From positions 1 through 35,726 of the forward strand of contig JAMXLF010000079.1 in assembly GCA_024281055.1 (NCBI GenBank): 35,726 nucleotides of DNA. The letters are read 5' to 3'. The notes under the pieces are model-generated. The model was not told where the DNA came from. It saw only the letters and a list, made by a program, of their open reading frames with translations, and ran no database searches. This DNA is from Geobacteraceae bacterium (GTDB lineage: Bacteria; Desulfobacterota; Desulfuromonadia; Geobacterales; Geobacteraceae). Shown here in pieces: positions 27,733 through 35,603 of the stretch; position 1 is the first letter of the stretch; every line of letters starts with the position of its first letter. The position numbers were made by a program, and so were the translations under genes.

Positions 27733-27782
27733 TTCAATTTTAAATTTCGGTTATTTCATCTCTCTGCAGTAAGGGGGCTTGC

Positions 27783-29090
27783 TTAAATTTTATCCCCCCT
27801 CAGATCCCCGGAAAACAGCTTCCCCGCCCCGCGCGAGGCGCAGAAGTCACCGCACATGGTGCAGGTCGCCTCGTCCTCGGGGGTACGACTGGCGCGAATC
27901 GCCCGGGCGTCCTCGGGGTAGAGGGCGAGCTGGAACTGCTTTTCCCAGTCGAGGTCGCGCCGCGCCTTGCTCATCTCCTTGTCCCGCTCCCGCGCCTTCT
28001 CCGGGTACTTGTTCATGTCGCCGATGTATGCTGCTATTTTAGCGGCCTTCACCCCCTGGCGCACGTCCTCCTCGTTGGGAAGCGCCAGGTGCTCGGCCGG
28101 GGTGATGTAGCAGATGAGGTCGGCGCCGTAGCGGGAGGATTGGGCCGCCCCGATAGCGGCGGTGATGTGGTCGAAACCGGGGGCGACGTCGGTGGAGATC
28201 GGTCCGAGCATGTAGTAGGGGGCGCCGCCGCTCATCCGCTTCTGGAGCTGGATGTTTCCCTCGACCTCGTCCAGCGGCACGTGTCCCGGCCCCTCCACGA
28301 GCATCTGGCACCCCATCTCCCGGCCGATCTCCGCCAGCTCGCAGTTGATGAGGAGCTCCTGGATCTGGGCCCGGTCGGAGGAGTCGTGGATGGCACCGGC
28401 ACGCAGGCCGTTCCCCAGTGACAAAACGGTATCATATTTTTTCAGGATCGCCACCACCCGGTCGAACCGCTCGTAAAGGGGGTTCTCGCGGCCGTTGGCA
28501 AGCATCCAGGCGACCATGGATACCCCCCCCTTGGAGACGAGGCCGCCGTAACGGTACCCCTGTTTGCGCAGCCGCTCGATGGTGTAAAGGTTGATGCCGC
28601 AGTGAACCGCCATGAAGGCCATGCCGTCCGCGCACTGCCGCTCGATCAGGTCGAAGAGAAGCTCCTCGTCAAGCCTGTTCGGGTCGCCGTATTTGCGCGC
28701 CGCCTCGCAGAACGCCTGGTAGAGGGGGACGTTCCCCACCGGGAGGTCGACGGCGGCGATCACCTCGCGCCGCACCCGGTCGAGATCGCCCCCGACCGAT
28801 AGCTCCATGAGGGTGTCCGCCCCGGCAGCCTCGGCTGCCCTGGCCTTTCGCACCTCGGCCTCATAGTCGATGATGTCGGAGGAGGTGCCGATGGAGGCAT
28901 TCACCTTGGTCCGCAGCCCCTTGCCGATGCCGACCGCCCGCGGCTTGCGGTTGTGGTTTCCCGGGATGACGACCTTCCCCTCAGCCACCATCTGGCGGAC
29001 ATACTCCGGAGAGACGTTTTCCTCCCGGGCAACGGCGGCCATCTGGGTTGAGATGATGCCCTCGCGGGCCAGTTCGATCTGGGTTTTCAT
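27783..29090 (-). CDS. bzaF: ThiC-like radical SAM enzyme, probably 5-hydroxybenzimidazole synthase BzaF
   Basis: 435 residues. ThiC family: MKTQIELAREGIISTQM, NASIGTSSDIIDYEAEV, DTLMELSVGGDLDRVRREVI, MAVHCGINLYTIERL, GGVSMVAWMLANGRENPLYE, EGPGHVPLDEVEGNI and APYYMLGPISTDVAPGFDHI. The C-terminal cluster site is C410-x2-C413-x3-C417. ThiC makes the thiamin pyrimidine from aminoimidazole ribotide. A paralog in Geobacter-like bacteria, BzaF, makes 5-hydroxybenzimidazole, the precursor of the B12 lower ligand. The position between cobB and cbiM, with cobT in the same operon, favours BzaF. True ThiC cannot be excluded without alignment. AGAGGT precedes ATG 29090. Confidence 0.8.
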   Translation of the reverse strand: MKTQIELAREGIISTQMAAVAREENVSPEYVRQMVAEGKVVIPGNHNRKPRAVGIGKGLRTKVNASIGTSSDIIDYEAEVRKARAAEAAGADTLMELSVGGDLDRVRREVIAAVDLPVGNVPLYQAFCEAARKYGDPNRLDEELLFDLIERQCADGMAFMAVHCGINLYTIERLRKQGYRYGGLVSKGGVSMVAWMLANGRENPLYERFDRVVAILKKYDTVLSLGNGLRAGAIHDSSDRAQIQELLINCELAEIGREMGCQMLVEGPGHVPLDEVEGNIQLQKRMSGGAPYYMLGPISTDVAPGFDHITAAIGAAQSSRYGADLICYITPAEHLALPNEEDVRQGVKAAKIAAYIGDMNKYPEKARERDKEMSKARRDLDWEKQFQLALYPEDARAIRASRTPEDEATCTMCGDFCASRGAGKLFSGDLRGDKI

Positions 29091-29110
29091 GTAACCTCTT
29101 TTCTTCCCCT

Positions 29111-29210
29111 GTCTGAATCAGGATTTACAGAATTTGATGATTTATTGGATTCAGCCCTTCTCACTACAGTAATCCTGCCCATCCTTCAATCCTGCTAATC
29201 CTGATTCGAA
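29111..29210. repeat. ORF-less GTCTGAATCAGGATTT repeat between cobB and bzaF
   Basis: 100 bp. The left end is GTCTGAATCAGGATTTACAG. The right end, reversed, reads GAATCAGGATTAGCAGGATT and reaches GATGGGCAGGATTA, as in the GxxExxY unit. It looks like a MITE-type derivative. Confidence 0.8.
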
Positions 29211-29213
29211 CGG

Positions 29214-30584
29214 CTAATGATTTTTGAATTTCCGGCAACTCGCCACGAACGCCGCCGCCAGTTCCGGACAACTCCCGAAGTGTAGGTGAATGTAGGAGGC
29301 GAGACAGTTCCCGACGCGGTACCCCTCGGTACCCAGGTCGACGCCCCCCTTCCGCACACGGTAGAGCCGCTCCACCTCCGGCGGCATCTCGTCCATCTCC
29401 GAATAATGGAACTCATGGCCGCGGGCAACGGTCCCCTGCCGACCGAGGATCGAGTCGGCGGCAAGCTCCGCCTCCCGGTAGCCGAGGGCCTTGCGGCGCG
29501 GCAGCAGCCGGGTCGTGACCGGATAGATGCCGACAAAGGGAGGAGCGTCCGCCATCCCTGTCGTCAGGTAGATGAAGCCGCCGCATTCGGCGTATACCGG
29601 CATTCCCGCCGCCACCGCTTGCCGGAGCTCTTCCTTCATGGCATGGTTGTCCGCCAGGGTATCGGCGAAGAGTTCCGGATAACCGCCGGGGAGGTAGACG
29701 CCGCCGATCCCTCCTGGCAAAGAGCCGTCCCGGAGCGGGGAAAATTCGGCGATCTCCGCTCCTGCCTCCCGCAAAAGGCGCAGATTGTCCTCGTAAACGA
29801 AGCAGAAGGCCGCATCGCGCGCCACGCCGATGCGCACCGGCTCTGCGCCGGTTGGTCGCTGAGCCGGCGGTGAAAACAGAAGGCTCTGGTCGCTCCCGTG
29901 GGACGTCGCCGCGGCCCAGACGAGGCCGAGGTCCACATGCTCCCTCACGGCCTCGGCAAGGTGGTCGAGGTAGTCGCCGGGAAGGGGATTCTCCTCCACG
30001 GTCAGAAGGCCCAGGTGGCGCGACGGGATGTGGAGGAGCTCGTCCCGCGGGATGCACCCCACGACCCTCACCCCGGCACCGAGGGATTCCACCGCCTCCC
30101 GCAGGATCCGGGCGTGGTTCTCGCTCCCCACGTTGTTGAAGATCACCCCGGCGATGCGCACGGCGGGATCGAACTCCGCGAATCCCTTCACGAGGGGGGC
30201 AACGCTCCGTGCCTGGCTCCTGGCGTCGACGACGAGAAGCACCGGAGCCCCGATGATCTTCGCCACCTGGGCGGTGCTCCCCGCCTCATGGTTGCCGCCG
30301 ATCCCGTCGAAGAGCCCCATGACCCCCTCGATGACGGCGATGTCGGCATCCCGGGAATGGACGGCGTAGGTCTCACGCACGAAGTCGGCCCCGCACATCC
30401 AGCCGTCCAGGTTCACGGACGGGTGCCCGGTCGCGAGCCGGTGGTAGCCCGGGTCGATGAAGTCGGGCCCCACCTTGAACGGGGCGACCCTGAGGCCGCG
30501 CCGTTTCAGGCATTCCATGAGGCCGAGGGTGATGGTGGTCTTGCCGGAGCCGCTCTGCGGCGCCGCGATGATGATCGATTTCAT
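29214..30584 (-). CDS. cbiA: Cobyrinate a,c-diamide synthase
   Basis: 456 residues. Glutamine- and ATP-dependent amidation of the a and c side chains (CobB/CbiA). The N-terminal synthetase begins [27 protein letters not shown] and [17 protein letters not shown] (about residues 4-55), then [14 protein letters not shown]. The glutaminase half has [32 protein letters not shown] with nucleophile Cys334, GYREAEL and GHEFHYSEM with the catalytic His. The gene begins 9 nt after the cobC stop. It is separated from bzaF by a dispersed repeat. Confidence 0.95.
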   Translation of the reverse strand: MKSIIIAAPQSGSGKTTITLGLMECLKRRGLRVAPFKVGPDFIDPGYHRLATGHPSVNLDGWMCGADFVRETYAVHSRDADIAVIEGVMGLFDGIGGNHEAGSTAQVAKIIGAPVLLVVDARSQARSVAPLVKGFAEFDPAVRIAGVIFNNVGSENHARILREAVESLGAGVRVVGCIPRDELLHIPSRHLGLLTVEENPLPGDYLDHLAEAVREHVDLGLVWAAATSHGSDQSLLFSPPAQRPTGAEPVRIGVARDAAFCFVYEDNLRLLREAGAEIAEFSPLRDGSLPGGIGGVYLPGGYPELFADTLADNHAMKEELRQAVAAGMPVYAECGGFIYLTTGMADAPPFVGIYPVTTRLLPRRKALGYREAELAADSILGRQGTVARGHEFHYSEMDEMPPEVERLYRVRKGGVDLGTEGYRVGNCLASYIHLHFGSCPELAAAFVASCRKFKNH

Positions 30585-30593
30585 GGTTGGCCG

Positions 30594-31196
30594 TTATCCG
30601 TTCATCAACGTGACGACTGTCTTTCCGTCCTCGTAGTAGTCGATGATGTTGATCGCGCAGTATTTTTGCTCGATGTTGAAGAGCGCCGCCAGGGGAGCGC
30701 CAATCGCCTCGAGGAGAATGACCCGGTTTACCCCGCCGTGACCCACCACGAGGACCTCTTCCCCCCGGTGCCGCTCGACGATGCCCTCGACGACCGGCAT
30801 CACCCGGGCGCGGAGGTCGAGAAGATTCTCTCCGCGGGGAACCCGGTAATTGACGATATCACCGAGCCGGGCCTGCCACTCTGCAGGATAGTGCTCTATG
30901 ATCTCGGCCCAGGTCATCCTCTCCCAGATGCCGATGTGGAGTTCCCGGAGGTTGGGTTCGCGGACCGGCGTCACACCGAGGTAGGGGCCCAGGATCTCCG
31001 CACCGGTCACGCAGCGGGTAAGATCGCTCGTGTAACAGGCGGCGATCCGGGCATCGCCGAAGCGCTCCTTGAGCCCGTGGTACTGGGCCACCCCCCGCTC
31101 GCTCAGGGGCACGTCGGCGTGACCGTTGTAACGTGGCGTACCCGCCCCTTCCACCTCGCCGTGGCGGATAAGGTATATTCTCGTCTTTTCTGTCAT
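30594..31196 (-). CDS. cobC: Alpha-ribazole phosphatase (histidine phosphatase family)
   Basis: 200 residues. The phosphatase removes phosphate from alpha-ribazole-5'-phosphate or the cobalamin 5'-phosphate product. The phosphohistidine motif is IRHGEVEG (residues 10-17). The PLSERGVAQ, YTSDLTRCVTGAEIL and LRELHIGIWERMTWAEI segments and the second histidine in VVGHGGVNRVIL complete the active site. Its placement between cobS and cobB supports CobC rather than a general phosphoglycerate mutase. The start ATG 31196 lies 16 nt after the cobS stop. Confidence 0.92.
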   Translation of the reverse strand: MTEKTRIYLIRHGEVEGAGTPRYNGHADVPLSERGVAQYHGLKERFGDARIAACYTSDLTRCVTGAEILGPYLGVTPVREPNLRELHIGIWERMTWAEIIEHYPAEWQARLGDIVNYRVPRGENLLDLRARVMPVVEGIVERHRGEEVLVVGHGGVNRVILLEAIGAPLAALFNIEQKYCAINIIDYYEDGKTVVTLMNG

Positions 31197-31212
31197 GACA
31201 TTCCGTCCCTCG

Positions 31213-31953
31213 TCAAACCCTGCTCGACATCACCAAAACCAGCAGGCATGTTATCTCGTTCAGTTCGCTGATGCAGCCGATGACATCGCCGGTCACCCCG
31301 CCGAGCCGCCGATGGAACCACCACCTCAGAAAACAGGTGAGGAGGAAGACGGCCAGGAAGGGCCAGAGGCCCTGAACGCCGAGGATGAGCCAGGAAAGGG
31401 GCAGGGCCGCGACCATCGCCACCAGAAGCTGAAACGATCCGGCCGAGGCGACAAAGGCGGCGCCGAGCCCGTCCTGCCGTGCGCTCCGTGCACCTACAGT
31501 GGACTGGACCTGGCCGTAGCGCGCCAGCATCGGAAAGAGAAGCAGAGCCCCCCACTTCTTGTCGCCGGGAACCTGCAGGAGCACCTCGTACTTGAGCATC
31601 AACCCCAGCACCAGCCCCACTACCCCGACGGCACCGGTTCGGGAGTCCTTCATCACCGCCAGGAAACGCTCCCTTCCACCCCGGGCCGCCAGTCCGTCAC
31701 AGACATCGGCCAGCCCGTCCAGGTGGAGGGCACCGGTGACCGCCGCCAGCGTGGCGAGGAGAAGAAGATCGGTCACCGGCCGGGGGAAGAGGCGGCAGGC
31801 GACAAAATCCACCCCCACGAGGAGGAGCCCGATGGTCAGCCCCGCCAGGGGGAAAAAGGCCATGGCGCGTCCCAAGTCCTTCTCGTAGCAGCGCACCCTG
31901 AAGGGGAGCGGGATGATGGTGAGAAACTGCAGGGCGATGAAATATAACCGCAT
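31213..31953 (-). CDS. cobS: Adenosylcobinamide-GDP ribazoletransferase (cobalamin synthase)
   Basis: 246 residues, an integral membrane enzyme that joins GDP-cobinamide to alpha-ribazole phosphate. The family signature is GALHLDGLADVCDGLAARGGRERFLAVMKDSRTGAVGVVGLVL (about residues 75-117), with the acidic metal-binding DGLAD..DG pattern. At least five hydrophobic segments are visible, including LYFIALQFLTIIPLPF at the start and LLVAMVAALPLSWLIL near 172-188. The C-terminal GGVTGDVIGCISELNEI is also conserved. A GTAGGGGC repeat separates it from cobT. Start ATG 31953 with a modest GGTGA site. Confidence 0.95.
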   Translation of the reverse strand: MRLYFIALQFLTIIPLPFRVRCYEKDLGRAMAFFPLAGLTIGLLLVGVDFVACRLFPRPVTDLLLLATLAAVTGALHLDGLADVCDGLAARGGRERFLAVMKDSRTGAVGVVGLVLGLMLKYEVLLQVPGDKKWGALLLFPMLARYGQVQSTVGARSARQDGLGAAFVASAGSFQLLVAMVAALPLSWLILGVQGLWPFLAVFLLTCFLRWWFHRRLGGVTGDVIGCISELNEITCLLVLVMSSRV

Positions 31954-31961
31954 GATTCACC

Positions 31962-32018
31962 GTAGGGGCACCCCCACGTGGGTGCCCTATCAGGGCGGCC
32001 ACAGGGGGCCGCCCCTAC
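31962..32018. repeat. GTAGGGGC...GCCCCTAC element between cobT and cobS
   Basis: 57 bp, nearly identical to the copy inside cbiH (16506-16563). The cobT stop codon, TAG (32017-32015), lies in its right end. Confidence 0.88.
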
Positions 32019-33073
32019 ATGTTCTGTTCCGCCACTCCTGCCTCGTCGAAGGTGGCCATTTCCTTGAGGACCTTTACACCCGCCTCGATGAGCGACATGG
32101 CCAGGGCCGCGCCGGTTCCCTCGCCGAGGCGCATCCGGAGGTCGAGTATCGGTTCGGCACCGATATGCTCCAGCATGAAGCGGTGGCCGATCTCCACTGA
32201 CTCGTGCGCGGCGAAGATATACTCCCTGACGTGCGGGTGAAGTTCCGTCGCAATCAGCGCTCCGGCCGTTGAGATGAAGCCGTCGATCACCACCGGTATC
32301 CGGTTGGCGGCGCATCCAAGGACCAGTCCGGCGATGCCGGCGATCTCCAGCCCCCCCACGGTGGCAAGAACGTCGAGCGGGTCGTGCCGGTCCGGCTCGT
32401 TCAGCATTACCCCTTCCTCGATGACCCGGATCTTGTTCGCCAGGGCCGCATCGTTGATCCCGGTCCCACGGTGGGTCACCTCCGCAGCCGGCTTCCCGGA
32501 GAAAACCGAGATGATGGCTGATGAGGGGGTGGTGTTGCCGATCCCCATCTCGCCGGTACCAACCATGGCCACACCTTCTTCCCTGGCTTCGCGGGCCAGT
32601 TCGATCCCCACCCGTACGGCCGCGACTGCTTCTTCGCGGGTCATGGCGGGTCCTTTGGTAAAGTTGCGCGTTCCCCGGGCCACCTTGCGGATGATGAGCC
32701 CCGGTTCCGGAGCGAACTCGAAATCGACCCCCACATCGACCACCCGCACCTCCGCCCCCACATGGCGCGCCAGGACGTTGACCCCGGCACCGCCGCGCAG
32801 GAAATTGAGGACCATCTGCGGGGTCACCTCCTTCGGAAAGGCCGACACCCCCTCCTCGACCACGCCGTGGTCGCCCGCAAAGGTGTAAATAACCTTCCGG
32901 GAGGTGTCGGGGGCAAGGTCACCCCGGATGGCAGCGAAGCGCCGGGCAAATTCCTCCAGCCTCCCGAGGGAGCCCAAGGGCTTTGTCTTGTTGTCGAGTC
33001 TGGCCTGGGCCTTATCCAGCAGGGCGGCATCGACCGGTTGGATCGCGGCAAGGGTTTCAGTCAGCAGGTTCAT
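32015..33073 (-). CDS. cobT: Nicotinate-nucleotide--dimethylbenzimidazole phosphoribosyltransferase
   Basis: 352 residues from ATG 33073, with GAGGT upstream. CobT activates the lower-ligand base to alpha-ribazole phosphate. Motifs: [26 protein letters not shown] (about residues 25-50), [77 protein letters not shown], and [14 protein letters not shown] with the catalytic glutamate. The final residues (QNM) and TAG come from the GTAGGGGC repeat; the natural end was probably near DEAGVAE. A lower-ligand role next to bzaF is consistent. Confidence 0.96.
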   Translation of the reverse strand: MNLLTETLAAIQPVDAALLDKAQARLDNKTKPLGSLGRLEEFARRFAAIRGDLAPDTSRKVIYTFAGDHGVVEEGVSAFPKEVTPQMVLNFLRGGAGVNVLARHVGAEVRVVDVGVDFEFAPEPGLIIRKVARGTRNFTKGPAMTREEAVAAVRVGIELAREAREEGVAMVGTGEMGIGNTTPSSAIISVFSGKPAAEVTHRGTGINDAALANKIRVIEEGVMLNEPDRHDPLDVLATVGGLEIAGIAGLVLGCAANRIPVVIDGFISTAGALIATELHPHVREYIFAAHESVEIGHRFMLEHIGAEPILDLRMRLGEGTGAALAMSLIEAGVKVLKEMATFDEAGVAEQNM

Positions 33074-33099
33074 AGTGATACCTCGATAAACGGATTTTT

Positions 33100-33154
33100 G
33101 GCACCCCCTGTGGGTGCCCTCTTGGCGGGCAGACACAGGGGCCTGCCCCTATAG
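33100..33154. repeat. GGCACCCC...GCCCCTA element between cobU and cobT
   Basis: A diverged third copy of the GTAGGGGC family, with GGCACCCC-CTGT-GGGTGCC and GGGGC-CT-GCCCC hairpins. It sits just after the cobU stop. Confidence 0.8.
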
Positions 33155-33156
33155 GT

Positions 33157-33675
33157 TCATTTCAAACGGAGCGGCAAGCCGGCGAATACGACGTACGCCT
33201 CGTCAGCCACGGCCGCCAGGATCTCGTTCGCCTCGCCGGCCAGGTCGCGGAAGGTCCTGGCCAGGGCATTCTCCGGAACGATCCCCATGCCGACCTCGCT
33301 GGCAACGAAGATGACCGGCGTTGTCAGGGTCGGAAGCACTTCCGCGAGGGCCTGCACTTCTCCCCGGACCCGGGCCGGATCGTCGCAGTGGAGAAGGAGG
33401 TTGGTGAGCCAGAGGGTTACGCAGTCCACAAGCATGGCGCGGAAATAGCCGTCATGCCCCGTGAGCACGCCGGCCACGTCATAGGGCTCCTCCAGCGTCT
33501 GCCACTTCTCCCCCCGGCGCAACCGGTGGCGCCGGATCCGCTCCGCCATCTCGGTGTCCCCGGCCATGCCGGTCGCAACGTAGCCGAGGGGCGCGCCGAA
33601 ACCTTCGGCAAGCTTCTCTGCAAAGCCGCTCTTGCCGCTGCGCGCCCCGCCGGTGATGAAGATGACCCTGGCCAT
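33157..33675 (-). CDS. cobU: Adenosylcobinamide kinase / adenosylcobinamide-phosphate guanylyltransferase
   Basis: 172 residues from ATG 33675; the open frame continues to 33750, but that part is the riboswitch terminator. CobU phosphorylates adenosylcobinamide and transfers GMP. The P-loop is FITGGARSGKSGFAE (about residues 6-20). GYVATGMAGDTEMAERIRRHRLRRGEKW (about 30-57) carries the guanylyl-accepting His. VDCVTLWLTNLL and VIFVASEVGMGIVPENALARTFRDLAGEANEILA complete the family pattern. First gene of the operon, directly behind a cobalamin riboswitch with terminator. Confidence 0.95.
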   Translation of the reverse strand: MARVIFITGGARSGKSGFAEKLAEGFGAPLGYVATGMAGDTEMAERIRRHRLRRGEKWQTLEEPYDVAGVLTGHDGYFRAMLVDCVTLWLTNLLLHCDDPARVRGEVQALAEVLPTLTTPVIFVASEVGMGIVPENALARTFRDLAGEANEILAAVADEAYVVFAGLPLRLK

Positions 33676-33714
33676 GAAATCCCCGCCAATCCTTCTGTAA
33701 CAGTCACTTCCAAC

Positions 33715-33746
33715 AAAAAACCCCGCCTCTCGGAGAAGAAGCGGGG
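33715..33746 (-). terminator. Riboswitch-controlled terminator before cobU
   Basis: On the minus strand CCCCGC (inner TCT/AGA pairs) closes with GCGGGG over 33746-33721, followed by TTTTTT (33720-33715). It lies about 55 nt after the aptamer and 40 nt before the cobU start, as expected for a B12-induced terminator. Confidence 0.9.
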
Positions 33747-33802
33747 TCATGCTGCACCTAACCTGCCGGTCCCTCTCCTGCGGAGGTTCCTGTCACGGTC
33801 GA

Positions 33803-33970
33803 TCAGGCAGGTTTCCTGGCTTACGGTTCATTTTACTCGCCGCGCCTTCCCGGATGAAAACGGGTCCCCGTTTTCGTATACTCAGTGGCGTTGTGCGGCT
33901 TTCATCGCCGTTTACAGTTGCGGGACAGCGAAGGATTCCCACCTTCTTCCCTATTATCTCCGTACGGAGC
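33803..33970 (-). promoter_or_regulatory. Cobalamin riboswitch upstream of cobU
   Basis: Aptamer elements in order on the minus strand: AATAGGGAAGAAGGTGGGAA, CTGTCCCGCAACTGTAA, GCCACTG, GGGAAGGCGCGGCGAG, and AAGCCAGGAAACCTGCC. An extra stem, AAAACGGGGACCCGTTTT, is inserted in a peripheral arm. Confidence 0.97.
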
Positions 33971-34004
33971 ACCTGAACGAATAAACTGTTCGATTGTCAA
34001 TAAA

Positions 34005-34033
34005 TCTGTAACAGAGTCGGAACGGGAAGTCAA
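34005..34033 (-). promoter_or_regulatory. Candidate promoter of the cobalamin operon
   Basis: TTGACT (34033-34028), 17 bp, TACAGA (34010-34005) on the minus strand. The start would fall near 33998, just ahead of the aptamer. The -10 is weak. Confidence 0.4.
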
Positions 34034-34659
34034 CGAATAATCGGGTCGGCGTGCGGATCGGTATCCTCGCGATCGTTATCGGCGAGGAGCTCTCCGATCC
34101 GCACCCACAGCTCGTCTTTCCCCTCCCGGGATAGGGCCGAGAAGAAAGTGAACTCCTCCCGGGTCACCCCGAGTGCCCGGGCAATTGCAGCCGCCTGCCG
34201 CGTCCGCTCGTTCTTCGACACCTTGTCGCACTTGGTCACCACGAGGAGTGGCGGGATGCCATAGGCACGCAGCCAGTCCAGCATCTGCCGGTCCTCGGTT
34301 CCCGGCACTCGGCGGATATCGAGGATCAGCACCACCCCCCGCAGGTTTTCCCGGGTGGCGAGATAGGTCTCGATCATCGGCCCCCACTGTTTCTTGACGG
34401 CCAGCGGCACCTTGGCGAAACCGTAGCCGGGGAGGTCCACCAGGGTGAACTCCCCGTTCACCGTGAAGAAATTGATCAACTGCGTGCGCCCCGGCGTGGA
34501 GCTCGTGCGGACGAGGCTCCTGCGGTTCACGAGCACGTTGATCAGAGACGACTTGCCGACGTTGGAGCGCCCGGCAAAGGCTATCTCCGGGAGGTCGGGG
34601 GGAGGATAGTGCGCGGGTTTGGTCGCGCTCTTGATGAATTCGGCATTCTTGACGAGCAA
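34030..34659 (-). CDS. engB: Ribosome biogenesis GTPase EngB (YsxC/YihA)
   Basis: 209 residues. A small essential-type GTPase needed for large ribosomal subunit assembly. G1 is GRSNVGKSS (residues 30-38), the switch region is [16 protein letters not shown]3 is [12 protein letters not shown]4 is TKCDK, and G5 is FSAL. The opening [36 protein letters not shown] is standard for EngB. The charged C-terminal tail ([16 protein letters not shown]) is variable in the family. It is upstream of, and in the same direction as, the cob operon, but the B12 riboswitch terminator separates them. Confidence 0.96.
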   Translation of the reverse strand: MLVKNAEFIKSATKPAHYPPPDLPEIAFAGRSNVGKSSLINVLVNRRSLVRTSSTPGRTQLINFFTVNGEFTLVDLPGYGFAKVPLAVKKQWGPMIETYLATRENLRGVVLILDIRRVPGTEDRQMLDWLRAYGIPPLLVVTKCDKVSKNERTRQAAAIARALGVTREEFTFFSALSREGKDELWVRIGELLADNDREDTDPHADPIIR

Positions 34660-34733
34660 TGGTCACCACCGGGTCGGTTTGGTCCGGGCATTATAGACGG
34701 TGCCGAACTTCCGTGCAACCCGAATCGCCTCTT

Positions 34734-34806
34734 ACCCCCCCCAGCCCCTCCTAAATTAGGAGGGGAGGAATCTTCCCCCTCCTTGGTTAGGAGAGGGTCG
34801 GGGGGG
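34734..34806. repeat. CT-rich double-hairpin repeat between the methyltransferase and engB
   Basis: CCCCTCCT-AAAT-TAGGAGGGG, then CCTCCTTGGTTAGGAGAGGG. Same loose family as 11803-11888 and 17960-18045. Confidence 0.65.
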
Positions 34807-34823
34807 TGGTCGATGAAGTTGAG

Positions 34824-35591
34824 TTACTCAGAGTCTGTTGTTGCCACCAGGATGAGCTTGTCCGACGTCTCTGGATCGAAGGGGGCGAGGTCGTACCCGC
34901 TGTAGGCTGTCCACCCCGCGAACCCCGCTTCCCGCAGGAACCCGTTGAGCTGGGCAAAGCCGACCGGCCGCTGCCGGGCGGTGAGCACCTGGGTATCCAC
35001 GCTGCTGCCGGTACCGGTCATCACCACGATGTGGAGGTCGATGACAGTGCCCCGGTGGTGGAACACCCGGAGGAAGGTAACTTCCTGGCCGTCCCGGCTT
35101 GCGCGGGCGGCGGGCATGATGCGGAGCCCTTCGCGCGCCAGCCTGTCCCAGTTGAAGATGTTCAGGACGCAGATGCCGCCCGGGTTGAGCATGGCCCGCA
35201 TCTCCCGGACGGCCAGGGCCACGTCGGCATCGGTGGGGGCCAGGGTGAGGGAATTCCCCACGCAGATGACCGCGTCGAAGCGCTCGTCGATGTCGAACCG
35301 CGAGGTGAGCTCAAGAAAGGAAGCCATCCGCACATTGGCAAGAACCCCGGCGCGCATGGCATTGGCCATGGCCGTCTCCACCATGCCGGGGGAGAGGTCT
35401 GAGCCGTAAACGGCCAGCCCCATTTCCGCGAACCGGACGAGGTGCATGCCGGTTCCGCAGGCACAGTCGAGGACAGACCTCACCCCATGACGGGCAAAGA
35501 GCTCGGGCCAGAAGTCCCCCTCCTCCCGGAGCCTGGCCGGCCAGGGAAACATCAGGTCATACGCCTCGGTGAAATCGTTGAAGATGGTCAT
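34824..35591 (-). CDS. Class I SAM-dependent methyltransferase, substrate unknown
   Basis: 255 residues, starting at ATG 35591 behind AGGAGGCAGCC. The methyltransferase core has FTEAYDLMFPW at the start, the SAM-binding VLDCACGTGMHLVRFAEMG (about residues 40-58), YGSDLSPGMVETA, and FDAVICVGNSLTLAP (about 104-118), followed by LNPGGICVLNIFNWDRL. The C-terminal half is beta-rich and variable. Small-molecule methylation is likely; no substrate can be assigned. An IS630-like element ends at the edge of its ribosome site, so its original promoter has probably been displaced. Confidence 0.85.
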   Translation of the reverse strand: MTIFNDFTEAYDLMFPWPARLREEGDFWPELFARHGVRSVLDCACGTGMHLVRFAEMGLAVYGSDLSPGMVETAMANAMRAGVLANVRMASFLELTSRFDIDERFDAVICVGNSLTLAPTDADVALAVREMRAMLNPGGICVLNIFNWDRLAREGLRIMPAARASRDGQEVTFLRVFHHRGTVIDLHIVVMTGTGSSVDTQVLTARQRPVGFAQLNGFLREAGFAGWTAYSGYDLAPFDPETSDKLILVATTDSE

Positions 35592-35603
35592 GGCTGCCTC
35601 CTA

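Noticed and set aside
29898-31271. 457-codon plus-strand ORF
   Set aside because: Antisense to cbiA, cobC and the end of cobS, which are strongly supported; the product looks like a GC-frame shadow.
33676-33750. N-terminal extension of cobU
   Set aside because: Would be translated from the riboswitch terminator hairpin; the family start MARVIFITGG is at 33675.
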